Below, one piece after another: positions 9,446 through 16,109 of a stretch of 64,000 nt of DNA; the first letter of the stretch is position 1, and every line of letters starts with the position of its first letter. The stretch covers positions 1 to 64,000 of the forward strand of contig NZ_QOHO01000030.1 of assembly GCF_003432035.1 (NCBI RefSeq), written 5' to 3'. The position numbers were made by a program, and so were the translations under genes. Below the pieces are notes generated by a model, which was given only the letters and a program-made list of their open reading frames with translations, searched no databases and was not told the origin of the DNA. The DNA is from Lacrimispora amygdalina. Lineage in GTDB: Bacteria > Bacillota > Clostridia > Lachnospirales > Lachnospiraceae.

Positions 9446-9853
9446 CTAAAAAAAGTCTTCCTCTTCGGGTATCATTTCTTTTTCCAAATCTACAATACAG
9501 AGCATTTTTCTGCTCTGGGCTATTAATTCATCAAGTTCCTCTCTTGAAATACGATCTCTGCCTGCAAGCCCTATCATCAGTGCCAGATTTGCACCTGCAA
9601 TCAGAGTGGTATCCGGCCGGTCAAGAAACAGGCTCATGGCCTGATTCACACTGCTTCCATAAAGATCAGAGATGAGCAAAACCTGTTCTCCCTCATTAAC
9701 CGTTTCAAAAAACTGCTCCAGCTGCTCCTTAACGGAACGTTCATCCACATATGCGTCAAAAACAGTAATGTTGTCACATCTGCCATACAATATCTCCATG
9801 GAACTTATTAAACCGCTTGCCAGATGACCATGTGACGATACGAATAGTTTCAT
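9446..9853 (-). CDS. PTS mannose/fructose/sorbose-family IIA component
   Basis: 135 residues. Cytoplasmic IIA domain that accepts phosphate from HPr. Active His is in SSHGHLASG (H8). The LISDLYGSSVNQAM and GANLALMIGL segments match the family. First gene of the operon, with AAAGGAGGAGAGG before its ATG. A TATAAT lies about 30 bp upstream without a convincing -35, so activation by the PRD regulator immediately upstream is plausible. Confidence 0.92.
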   Translation of the reverse strand: MKLFVSSHGHLASGLISSMEILYGRCDNITVFDAYVDERSVKEQLEQFFETVNEGEQVLLISDLYGSSVNQAMSLFLDRPDTTLIAGANLALMIGLAGRDRISREELDELIAQSRKMLCIVDLEKEMIPEEEDFF

Positions 9854-9932
9854 TTCCCTCTCCTCCTTTGATAGTTTTATTATATTACTTAAACTTCCTT
9901 TTTTCTATGTTCACATTTGTCTTCAATAAGTG

Positions 9933-9963
9933 AAAAGCACTAATTCGCGAATGGAATTAGTGC
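9933..9963 (-). terminator. Intrinsic terminator of the PRD regulator gene
   Basis: Perfect 10-bp stem GCACTAATTC / GAATTAGTGC with a 7-nt loop, then TTTT on the minus strand, 20 bp past the stop. It separates the regulator transcript from the PTS operon. Confidence 0.75.
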
Positions 9964-9982
9964 AATTTTTAGCATGGAGTTA

Positions 9983-11956
9983 TTATTCATATTTGATGCA
10001 TTTTTCAATCATTTCAAACAATACAGGCCGCCCCTGTTCAGAAAAGGCTTTCATATTGGAATATTCAGAAAACAGCTTTCTAAAACTGTTTTCAAATGCC
10101 TTCACCCTCTTCCAGTCATCTCTCCAGTCCACGGATACAAACAACAGATACTCCACCTCTTTCCCTCTCCAGGTACCTGATTCGTTTAAGCAGTACAGTT
10201 CAATACACTCTTTTTCACAGAAGGAAGCAGGAAGATAAAGCATCACAGACTTCGCCGATAAATATCCGGTATCGTAAAAGCTGGCTTTTTCTAAATACTC
10301 CTGAATTCTCTCCCTCTCTTCTGATGTTTTTCCGTGCCGGAATGCAAGAAACTGAAGGAACTGAAGTTCGTCGGTATAACGGTAATTTTTGTTTATTTCA
10401 ATCTGCTCTCCGGGGGGGATGAGGGATTCGGTCTGGTAGGCTTTGATTAACTGACGGTTAAAAAGCAGATCCATTTCCTTTTCACTGCTTAAGGTATGGA
10501 TGACACAGCAGGGAAGATCATAATGGTAAGCAATTTCACTGGTATCCGTTAAAACGGCATCATACTCCTCCTGATTCATTCCCCGTATCTCATACAGCCC
10601 TGCAATTGTAAAGGATTCCACCAGATGTTCATATCTGCTTATGATTCTTTTCTGAACGATTTCATTGAGTCCTAACCCATTGGAATTGACTAAGAGCAGC
10701 CTCTGAGGTCTGATATCATACTCGGTCAGAGATGCCCTCTTAAAAATCAGGGAAGCCATCTGGGAATAGAACGAAACTGAAATCGTAATGTTCAGCCGTT
10801 CCTGCAAAAATCTGGCTGCAGTAGAGGCCAAAGCTGCTGAAACAGGACTGTTAAAAGCCTGGTTTTCATAGTCGTACCAGAACCGGTACTGCCCCTCCAG
10901 TCCGAAGTGGATGCTGATAAAAAGAGAAATCAAAAGGCTTAACAGTTCTTTTTTCGCCCAGGGAAAACGAAGTAAATCAATTCCGCAGATATGTTTCATA
11001 TAATCCTGAAGCTCTGTCATCATACCCAGGGCATCTTCATAAAAGAGCGCGTATTCCTCTTTTGGATGTTCTACATTCCACATATCTCTGCAGGACATCA
11101 GATACACAGCCAGGAAAACAGTCTCTTCTTCCGGTAAATCAAAACCTGAAAAGCTGCATTTTAATCTGCTGTAAATGGCACCGGCTACCGCAAACTCGTC
11201 TGTACCTTTCATTTCCTCTTTCCAGCTATCAGGCAGCTTTAAACGGTAGCCGGCATTGCACCGGTTCCTGACGATAATGAAGTAGATTGCAAGACGCTGG
11301 GTGTTTGTGTCTGTCACCTTTACCCGGGATTCTCTTAATACTTTTAAAAATACGTGCCGGATCTCCTGCCGTTCTTCATATCCGCATTCCGTCCATTTGG
11401 CATATTCCATTCCTGCATTGTCCAGTAAAACCTTATGAAAATGCACCGCAAACAGCTCTGTCATCGCCAGACGCATGTGATACTCCGTACCAAACGTCCG
11501 TATTCCGAGACCGGGCTTGCTTTCTGTCTCCAGATGATAGCTTTTTAAAAAATTCATCACGCTGTTAACGGCTTCTCTTATGGCACTTCTGGACAAATAA
11601 AGCTCGTCCGCTATATCCTCAAGCTTTGCATAGCGGGAGGAAGAAACCAGTTTTCTTGCAATATAAAGAAACCTTGCATTGTCATCAGATCCGAAGTTAT
11701 TGGTCAGACTGGACTGAAGCGAGAGGGGTTCAAAATACCGGTCAAACAATTCCCGGTCTTTTACCACAATGGAATAGCCACCGTTGCGCTTGGCGAAAAG
11801 CTCGGCTCCGTGCTTAGGCAGAATGGATTTTACTTCTATCATCTCATACTTTATGGTACGGGCACTGACAGACAGTCTTTTGGCCAGTTCGTCCGTCGTT
11901 AAGGGGCCTTCGTTTACTGCCAGCTGGTAGATGATGCTTTCCTGTCTCCGTTTCAT
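9983..11956 (-). CDS. PRD-containing transcriptional regulator (BglG/MtlR/LicR type)
   Basis: 657 residues. An N-terminal helix-turn-helix (TTDELAKRLSVSARTIKYEM) and second HTH (LEDIADELYLSRSAIREAV) are followed by two PTS-regulation domains, a IIB-like domain (begins RPQRLLLVNSNGLGL) and a IIA-like C-terminal part. These proteins activate PTS operons and are tuned by phosphorylation from HPr and EII proteins. The IIB-like domain has VNSNGLGLN where a phosphorylatable Cys is expected, so that site appears lost. It is a DNA-binding activator type rather than an RNA antiterminator (no CAT domain). It sits just upstream of, and most likely controls, the mannose-family PTS operon. RBS CAGGAGG. 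Confidence 0.87.
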   Translation of the reverse strand: MKRRQESIIYQLAVNEGPLTTDELAKRLSVSARTIKYEMIEVKSILPKHGAELFAKRNGGYSIVVKDRELFDRYFEPLSLQSSLTNNFGSDDNARFLYIARKLVSSSRYAKLEDIADELYLSRSAIREAVNSVMNFLKSYHLETESKPGLGIRTFGTEYHMRLAMTELFAVHFHKVLLDNAGMEYAKWTECGYEERQEIRHVFLKVLRESRVKVTDTNTQRLAIYFIIVRNRCNAGYRLKLPDSWKEEMKGTDEFAVAGAIYSRLKCSFSGFDLPEEETVFLAVYLMSCRDMWNVEHPKEEYALFYEDALGMMTELQDYMKHICGIDLLRFPWAKKELLSLLISLFISIHFGLEGQYRFWYDYENQAFNSPVSAALASTAARFLQERLNITISVSFYSQMASLIFKRASLTEYDIRPQRLLLVNSNGLGLNEIVQKRIISRYEHLVESFTIAGLYEIRGMNQEEYDAVLTDTSEIAYHYDLPCCVIHTLSSEKEMDLLFNRQLIKAYQTESLIPPGEQIEINKNYRYTDELQFLQFLAFRHGKTSEERERIQEYLEKASFYDTGYLSAKSVMLYLPASFCEKECIELYCLNESGTWRGKEVEYLLFVSVDWRDDWKRVKAFENSFRKLFSEYSNMKAFSEQGRPVLFEMIEKCIKYE

Positions 11957-12024
11957 TCTGTTACCTCCTGTTTCAATCCATTATACCAAAAATAATGCAT
12001 CGCGGCATGAATTTTTAAGCATGA

Positions 12025-12192
12025 AAAAAGGAATGGAATGAAATAACTGATAGTTCGTTATTTTACTCCAAATGGAAGGAGGGCATGATTAATGGTGTCG
12101 CAACTAAATATATCAGTAACTATATGTACTGGTTTAAATGGCTCGAACTCTTTGAAATAAATATATATATTATCTTGAAATCAATGTTGTAA
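12025..12192 (+). pseudogene. 3' remnant of an IS1595/ISXO2-like transposase
   Basis: A reading frame ending at TAA 12190-12192 contains NGVATKYISNYMYWFKWLEL (encoded from 12091), which closely resembles the C-terminal end of IS1595-family (ISXO2-like) transposases as I remember them (GVATKYLxNYLxWF). Upstream the frame reads back only to a TGA at 12022-12024, and no catalytic domain is left. The surrounding 11957-12300 has no intact gene. The internal ATG at 12085 has a GGAAGGAGGG just before it, so a ~35-aa peptide could still be made. Confidence 0.55.
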
Positions 12193-12245
12193 TTCGGATG
12201 TAAATTAACTATAATTTATTTCACAATCATAGGAAGGTGTGAAAT
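12187..12245 (+). promoter_or_regulatory. Promoter with overlapping inverted-repeat operator for the 118-aa gene
   Basis: TTGTAA (12187-12192), 17-bp spacer, TATAAT (12210-12215). A perfect 8-bp inverted repeat ATTTCACA (12218-12225) / TGTGAAAT (12238-12245) with a 12-bp gap covers the expected transcription start. The -35 overlaps the last codons of the transposase remnant. Confidence 0.65.
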
Positions 12246-12300
12246 AGTCAAAATTTATATAGAACACTAATAAATAGTAATTTGATAAGGAGGTATCACT

Positions 12301-12657
12301 ATGGAATTTAACAAAGAAGAATTAAAAAAAGCCATATCCTTACTATCTTCTACCATTGCTAAATGTGAAAAAATGCAACTTAAATTTTCAGAAGGAACAT
12401 CTCAACATTCGCTCTTAAAAAACAGAATTAAAGCACTTTATATTTCCAAGTCGCTTCTTATGGATGATAAAACGATAAATTTTACAAGCAAAGAATTAAA
12501 AGAAGCATTGCCTCCTGTGGTTTCAATCATAAATAAGACTACAAAAGCACAAAGTAAATATGAAAAAGGAACTTCACAATTCAATCGCTTTGAACCCCTA
12601 ATTCAAGCCATGCTTATTTCCAAAACATTCATTGAGAGCAAAGTAAACATTGATTAG
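12301..12657 (+). CDS. Hypothetical protein with two tandem ~55-residue repeats
   Basis: 118 residues, no recognised domain. The halves are clear duplicates: FNKEELKKAISLLSSTIAKC with KFSEGTSQ and IKALYISKSLL, versus FTSKELKEALPPVVSIINKT with KYEKGTSQ and IQAMLISKTFI. Each unit is predicted helical with a shared GTSQ turn. It is Lys-rich, has no signal peptide or membrane segment, and its DNA is much more A+T-rich than the neighbours. AAGGAGG lies 8 nt before the ATG, and it has its own promoter, operator and terminator. It looks like an independently acquired single-gene unit; similar small proteins seem to occur in Lachnospiraceae, but I know of no function. Confidence 0.75.
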   Translation: MEFNKEELKKAISLLSSTIAKCEKMQLKFSEGTSQHSLLKNRIKALYISKSLLMDDKTINFTSKELKEALPPVVSIINKTTKAQSKYEKGTSQFNRFEPLIQAMLISKTFIESKVNID

Positions 12658-12738
12658 GCATTATGGCAAGTTCTAATTTGTCAATGGATTATGAGCAAAA
12701 TCTATATTTTAAGTAACGATGTATTTTTCTAAAGGTGA

Positions 12739-12770
12739 ATAAAAGGAAGTCCAAAATGGCTTCCTTTTAT
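12739..12770 (+). terminator. Terminator of the 118-aa gene
   Basis: Perfect 11-bp stem ATAAAAGGAAG / CTTCCTTTTAT with a 10-nt loop, 80 bp past the stop. The T-run is part of the stem, so it could act in both directions. Confidence 0.6.
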
Positions 12771-12879
12771 AATTTATATATTTTCAACATTATTTTAAAA
12801 CACAGCAATTCCTTTTAAATCATTTAAAAAGTGTTCCCTGTCAGAGAGAATTTTTATCTTTGTATTAATCGGATAAAAA

Positions 12880-13428
12880 TTATCCCAGCCTGCTGCGAAG
12901 CCAGTTCTCATAGTGTTCCTGGATTCCGTCTTCTCTCGCCTGATTTTCGAAGTTTTCTGTCTCTGAATCCACATCATTCATCTTATCCGCGGGAAGAGCA
13001 CGGGCAGCAAAAGCATAGGCAGCCTGATCTTCTTTTTCTATATGACGCTGTAACAAGGCTCCGTACCCCACAGCATTGGAAATGATATCCAGCTTATGGT
13101 CAGTCACGGGATTTTTTTCATATTCTTCAATTGCTGCTTCCAGCTGGGTAAGGTGCAGTCTTCCAAGGTCGTGTTCAACCAGCATTCCGTTACGGATCAG
13201 CTTATCGGCAACAGGACCCATATTCTCCATCATAATCCGGAATAAGATTTTCTCTTCCTTGCCATGATGATGCTTGTCCGCATAATTTCTTCCAAAGTCG
13301 ATGCATTCTCTCAGTAGAACTCCGTCGACTTCTCCGCCTTCCACGATACCGGCACAGATCTTTCTTAAAAAACCGTTGAAAGCCAGAATATTTTCATGTT
13401 CCTTCATTAAAATATCGATTCCATTCAT
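12880..13428 (-). CDS. Hemerythrin-like domain protein
   Basis: 182 residues forming a four-helix bundle with a predicted di-iron site. Likely ligands: H11 (KEHENIL), H54/H55 with E58 (DKHHHGKEE), H86 (VEHDLG) and H128 with E132 (RHIEKED). Such proteins bind O2 or NO or sense redox and iron in anaerobes. The acidic C-terminal 35 residues lie outside the bundle. It is the last gene of the cupin/Hcp-like operon, and its ATGA overlaps the stop of the preceding gene, so it is translationally coupled to that unknown protein. RBS AAGGAG. Confidence 0.88.
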   Translation of the reverse strand: MNGIDILMKEHENILAFNGFLRKICAGIVEGGEVDGVLLRECIDFGRNYADKHHHGKEEKILFRIMMENMGPVADKLIRNGMLVEHDLGRLHLTQLEAAIEEYEKNPVTDHKLDIISNAVGYGALLQRHIEKEDQAAYAFAARALPADKMNDVDSETENFENQAREDGIQEHYENWLRSRLG

Positions 13429-14036
13429 TGGCGGCTCCTTAATTCATACTCCTGATTTCCTGTATGATAATATTGTACATCTGAACCTTCAAACATTCCC
13501 TCAATCAGGGCTTCTCTCAGTTCATAGTAGTGGTTCACATTGCCGTGGATCATATCCCAGTAGGGTCCATGAATTTCCACAGCCTGCCGGTAAGATAAAA
13601 GATCCGGTTCATCCTTCACCAGCTGGTTGACTCTGTCACAAGGCATTCCGTTTAATAACGTATTCTCCAGATGCTCATAAGCCTGTTTTACAGTTATGGT
13701 TCCTTCTGCACTGCGTTTTTTGCCAAACTCCTTCACTGCCTGTTTCATTTCATCAAGACGTGCCGGGTCTTCTTCCAGAAGAGTAGTGACTGCATAGGCA
13801 AGACGGTTTTCCACCAGGCTCACACGCTCCTGAAGCCATCCGTGAATGTTATCCGTATTGATGTTATCCTCTAAATTGCCTGTTTCCAGAGTACCGTATC
13901 TGGAAGCCATCTTGTCTCTTAAACCGTCTGCCCAGCCCTTTTCCTCTGCAAAATCAACAATTGCGTCTGTCATCGCATCCTGAAGCAGGATTTTATTATA
14001 TAACCAGGTGTGAATCGGTCCTAAAAATGCGCTCAT
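13425..14036 (-). CDS. Conserved hypothetical protein of the hemerythrin/DUF1858 operon
   Basis: 203 residues, soluble, no family I can name with certainty. Notable features are an N-terminal GPIHTWLYNKILLQDA motif and many His and Tyr residues in the C-terminal half (IHGPYWDMIHGNVNHYYELREAL), which could bind metal or haem. It sits between the DUF1858 gene and hemerythrin with a 4-nt overlap to the latter. I infer a role in the same oxygen/NO response; no catalytic motif is recognisable. Confidence 0.7.
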   Translation of the reverse strand: MSAFLGPIHTWLYNKILLQDAMTDAIVDFAEEKGWADGLRDKMASRYGTLETGNLEDNINTDNIHGWLQERVSLVENRLAYAVTTLLEEDPARLDEMKQAVKEFGKKRSAEGTITVKQAYEHLENTLLNGMPCDRVNQLVKDEPDLLSYRQAVEIHGPYWDMIHGNVNHYYELREALIEGMFEGSDVQYYHTGNQEYELRSRQ

Positions 14037-14052
14037 TTCATTCCTCTTTTCT

Positions 14053-14238
14053 CTATTTGTTTAATTGTTCCAGTACTTCGTCCGCATCAAGTCCGTGAAC
14101 CATGCAGGCTTCCTCTAAGGATTCCATCTGTGAGGATGGGCAGCCAAGGCAGTGCATTCCGCAGGCCATTAAAATCTCTGCTGCTTCCGGTTTGCTTCTT
14201 AAAATTTCTCCAATATACATTTCTTTCGTTATCATCAT
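14053..14238 (-). CDS. DUF1858 domain protein
   Basis: 61-residue protein matching the DUF1858 pattern: an N-terminal helix ([20 protein letters not shown]) then C30-L-G-C33 and a second helix. The Cys pair plus C26 suggests redox or Fe/NO chemistry; the domain is often found next to hemerythrin, Hcp or nitrite-related proteins. AGGAGG precedes the start. Operon partner of the Hcp-like protein 12 bp upstream. Confidence 0.85.
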   Translation of the reverse strand: MMITKEMYIGEILRSKPEAAEILMACGMHCLGCPSSQMESLEEACMVHGLDADEVLEQLNK

Positions 14239-14250
14239 TTCTTCCTCCTG

Positions 14251-14913
14251 TTAATTGAATGTTGTTAATTCATTGGTTATATTTGTTAAATCTTCCTTCG
14301 GCATTGGAATCAGAGAAATATGATAGTTCTCTTCCAGTATTGCCAGTAATTTGCGAGTGACTAACTCCTGCATGGATTTATAATCCGGTATTACAATAAA
14401 AGGACTATTCTGGCAGACGCTCCCTGCTGCGCTTTCATTCATTTCTGCCGTTTCCGCCACAACCGGAAGAAGGTCTTCCATAGTTAAGTCATAGCTTATG
14501 ATAGACAAAGCTTTGTAAAAGAATTCATTTATTTTTTCATTTTCATATCCCTCTGCCATGGCAGGAAGTGCATAAACTGCGATTCCTTTGATGCCATATA
14601 GAATCAGGGACTTTAAAGAACGAATTTCTTCCTCGCTGGTCCAGATATTTTTTACGTCATAATCAGAGGTGTTGCCGCAGACACTTTTACAAACTGCACA
14701 GCCTGGAGCGATCCTGTCTTTTTCTCTTCTGACTTTTAAAAGCATATCTGACAGGGCCTGATCATCAAAACCTGCGTCGCTAATTGTTGTTATTAAACCT
14801 TCCATCAGAAGTCTGGTTACGGCCGACTGGCGGATATTCATCTTACACGCTTTTGCCAGGCCAATAAGCGCTCCAGTCAGCTCATCGGAAAAACCGGACA
14901 TTTGATTTTCCAT
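14251..14913 (-). CDS. Short Hcp-like protein (helical region of hydroxylamine reductase only)
   Basis: 220 residues resembling the helical N-terminal portion of hybrid cluster protein (hydroxylamine reductase / NO reductase), with a CAVCKSVC cluster at residues 72-79 and the LILYGIKGIAVYALPA and FFYKALSIIS segments typical of Hcp. Full Hcp is about 530-550 residues and carries the hybrid Fe-S-O cluster in its C-terminal part; that part is absent. It is therefore not a conventional hydroxylamine reductase and may be a sensor, scaffold or electron-transfer partner. The frame is clean and embedded in an operon, so it looks like a stable short form rather than a truncation. Confidence 0.72.
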   Translation of the reverse strand: MENQMSGFSDELTGALIGLAKACKMNIRQSAVTRLLMEGLITTISDAGFDDQALSDMLLKVRREKDRIAPGCAVCKSVCGNTSDYDVKNIWTSEEEIRSLKSLILYGIKGIAVYALPAMAEGYENEKINEFFYKALSIISYDLTMEDLLPVVAETAEMNESAAGSVCQNSPFIVIPDYKSMQELVTRKLLAILEENYHISLIPMPKEDLTNITNELTTFN

Positions 14914-14932
14914 CTTTTTGTACAGCCTTTCT

Positions 14933-15268
14933 TTAGAATATTACCACCAAAGACATCTTAAAGCATTCCTGCCCGTACACAGCATGAGGCTTTTTCGCCG
15001 GCATTACCAGGGTTTCCCCTTCGTTTAAAATAAATTCGGTTCCGTCTACAGTGAATTTTCCTGTTCCTTCCAGGACTGTGACCATGGCATCACCATTGGA
15101 CTCATGAGTACTGATCTCTTCTCCCTTATCAAAGGCAAACAGCGTAACGCTGACTGACTGATTCTGTACCAGAGTTTTACTTACAATCTGACCCTTTTGT
15201 ATCTCAACTAAATCTGATAACTTAAGGATTTCTTCCTGCGCTATATTTTTTAAGAGTTTCTCTGACAT
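14933..15268 (-). CDS. Cupin domain protein
   Basis: 111-residue single-domain cupin. Motif 1 is EISTHESNGDAMVTVLEGTG and motif 2 is LVMPAKKPHAVYG, so a metal site is likely though one His is replaced. First gene of the five-gene operon, with AAGGAGGG before its ATG, divergent from the Crp/Fnr regulator. Cupins of this kind often accompany hemerythrin/Hcp genes in clostridia; the biochemical function is unknown. Confidence 0.85.
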   Translation of the reverse strand: MSEKLLKNIAQEEILKLSDLVEIQKGQIVSKTLVQNQSVSVTLFAFDKGEEISTHESNGDAMVTVLEGTGKFTVDGTEFILNEGETLVMPAKKPHAVYGQECFKMSLVVIF

Positions 15269-15305
15269 TTGTCTCCCTCCTTATTTTGTTCTTGTCTTTC
15301 TATGG

Positions 15306-15350
15306 TGATTATAATATAATATTATCATCATTTCTGTTGTTTTAACAACA
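15306..15350. promoter_or_regulatory. Paired palindromes in the cupin / Crp-Fnr divergent promoter region
   Basis: Two dyads lie in the 156-bp region. One is TGTTGTTTTAACAACA (15335-15350; arms TGTTGT/ACAACA). The other spans 15306-15330, with perfect core ATAATATAATATTAT (15311-15325) and TGAT/ATCA outer arms. The size and symmetry fit Crp/Fnr-family operators, and the AT core also supplies -10 sequences. Binding by the adjacent regulator is inferred. Confidence 0.55.
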
Positions 15351-15424
15351 TTTTAAAAAAATTATTAAAAAATGGAACTATTTTACACAAAAGAACGGGA
15401 ATCACACTTAGGAGGCACTATCAT

Positions 15425-16108
15425 ATGGAAGAATTTCTGCCTGTTTTAAAAAAATCCAGCTTGTTTTCAGGTGTCTCACCTGATGAAATCAGAAGCATGT
15501 TAAAATGCTTATCTGCACGAATGAAGCATTTTAAAAAAGATGAGTTTATTATAAGAAGCGGTGATTACATTCATTCCGTGGGAATGGTCCTTTCCGGAAC
15601 TGCGCTGATTATACAGGAGGATTTCTGGGGAAAGCGCAGCATTATTTCAGAAGTAATGCCCGGGACGCTGTTTGCGGAAACCTATGCCTGCATCTCCTCA
15701 GTTCCCATTGAAATGAGCGTCGTTGCTGATTCTGACTGTGAGATTATGTTTTTGGATTTTAATAAGATTTTAACTGTATGCACCTCAGCCTGCGGCTTTC
15801 ACACCCGGCTGATCCAGAATTTCCTGTCGGCGATTGCCGGAAGGAATCTGGTCCTGACTAAAAAGATGCAGCACATGTCAAAAAAGACAATCAGGGAAAA
15901 ACTGCTCTCCTACCTCTCCGCAGAGTCTTTAAAGAGCAATTCTTCCACATTTGATATTCCGTTTAACAGACAGCAGCTGGCAGATTATCTTTCCGTAGAC
16001 CGGAGTGCGCTGTCCAATGAACTGAGTAAATTACAGGCAGAAGAAATTCTAAATTTTAATAAAAACCGGTTTACTCTGAAAGAGCAGGGACCGGAAGGAT
16101 ATTTATAA
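15425..16108 (+). CDS. Crp/Fnr-family transcriptional regulator
   Basis: 227 residues: cyclic-nucleotide-type beta-roll (about 10-125), long dimer helix, C-terminal winged helix (RQQLADYLSVDRSALSNELSKLQ). There is no N-terminal FNR cysteine cluster; two cysteines (CTSAC, about 118-122) lie at the start of the dimer helix. Divergent control of a hemerythrin/Hcp-like/cupin operon suggests an NO- or redox-responsive member of the HcpR/DNR type (inference). TAGGAGG precedes the ATG. Its stop is 1 bp from the stop of the convergent histidine kinase gene, with no terminator between. Confidence 0.87.
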   Translation: MEEFLPVLKKSSLFSGVSPDEIRSMLKCLSARMKHFKKDEFIIRSGDYIHSVGMVLSGTALIIQEDFWGKRSIISEVMPGTLFAETYACISSVPIEMSVVADSDCEIMFLDFNKILTVCTSACGFHTRLIQNFLSAIAGRNLVLTKKMQHMSKKTIREKLLSYLSAESLKSNSSTFDIPFNRQQLADYLSVDRSALSNELSKLQAEEILNFNKNRFTLKEQGPEGYL

Positions 16109-16109
16109 A

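Noticed and set aside
12871-12885. GGATAAAAATTATCC palindrome at the hemerythrin stop
   Set aside because: AT-rich and short, with no T-run after it; not convincing as a terminator or operator.
14251-14913. Short Hcp-like gene as a pseudogene of full hydroxylamine reductase
   Set aside because: The frame is intact, in an operon with normal spacing, and downstream DNA is another real gene, so truncation by mutation is not supported.
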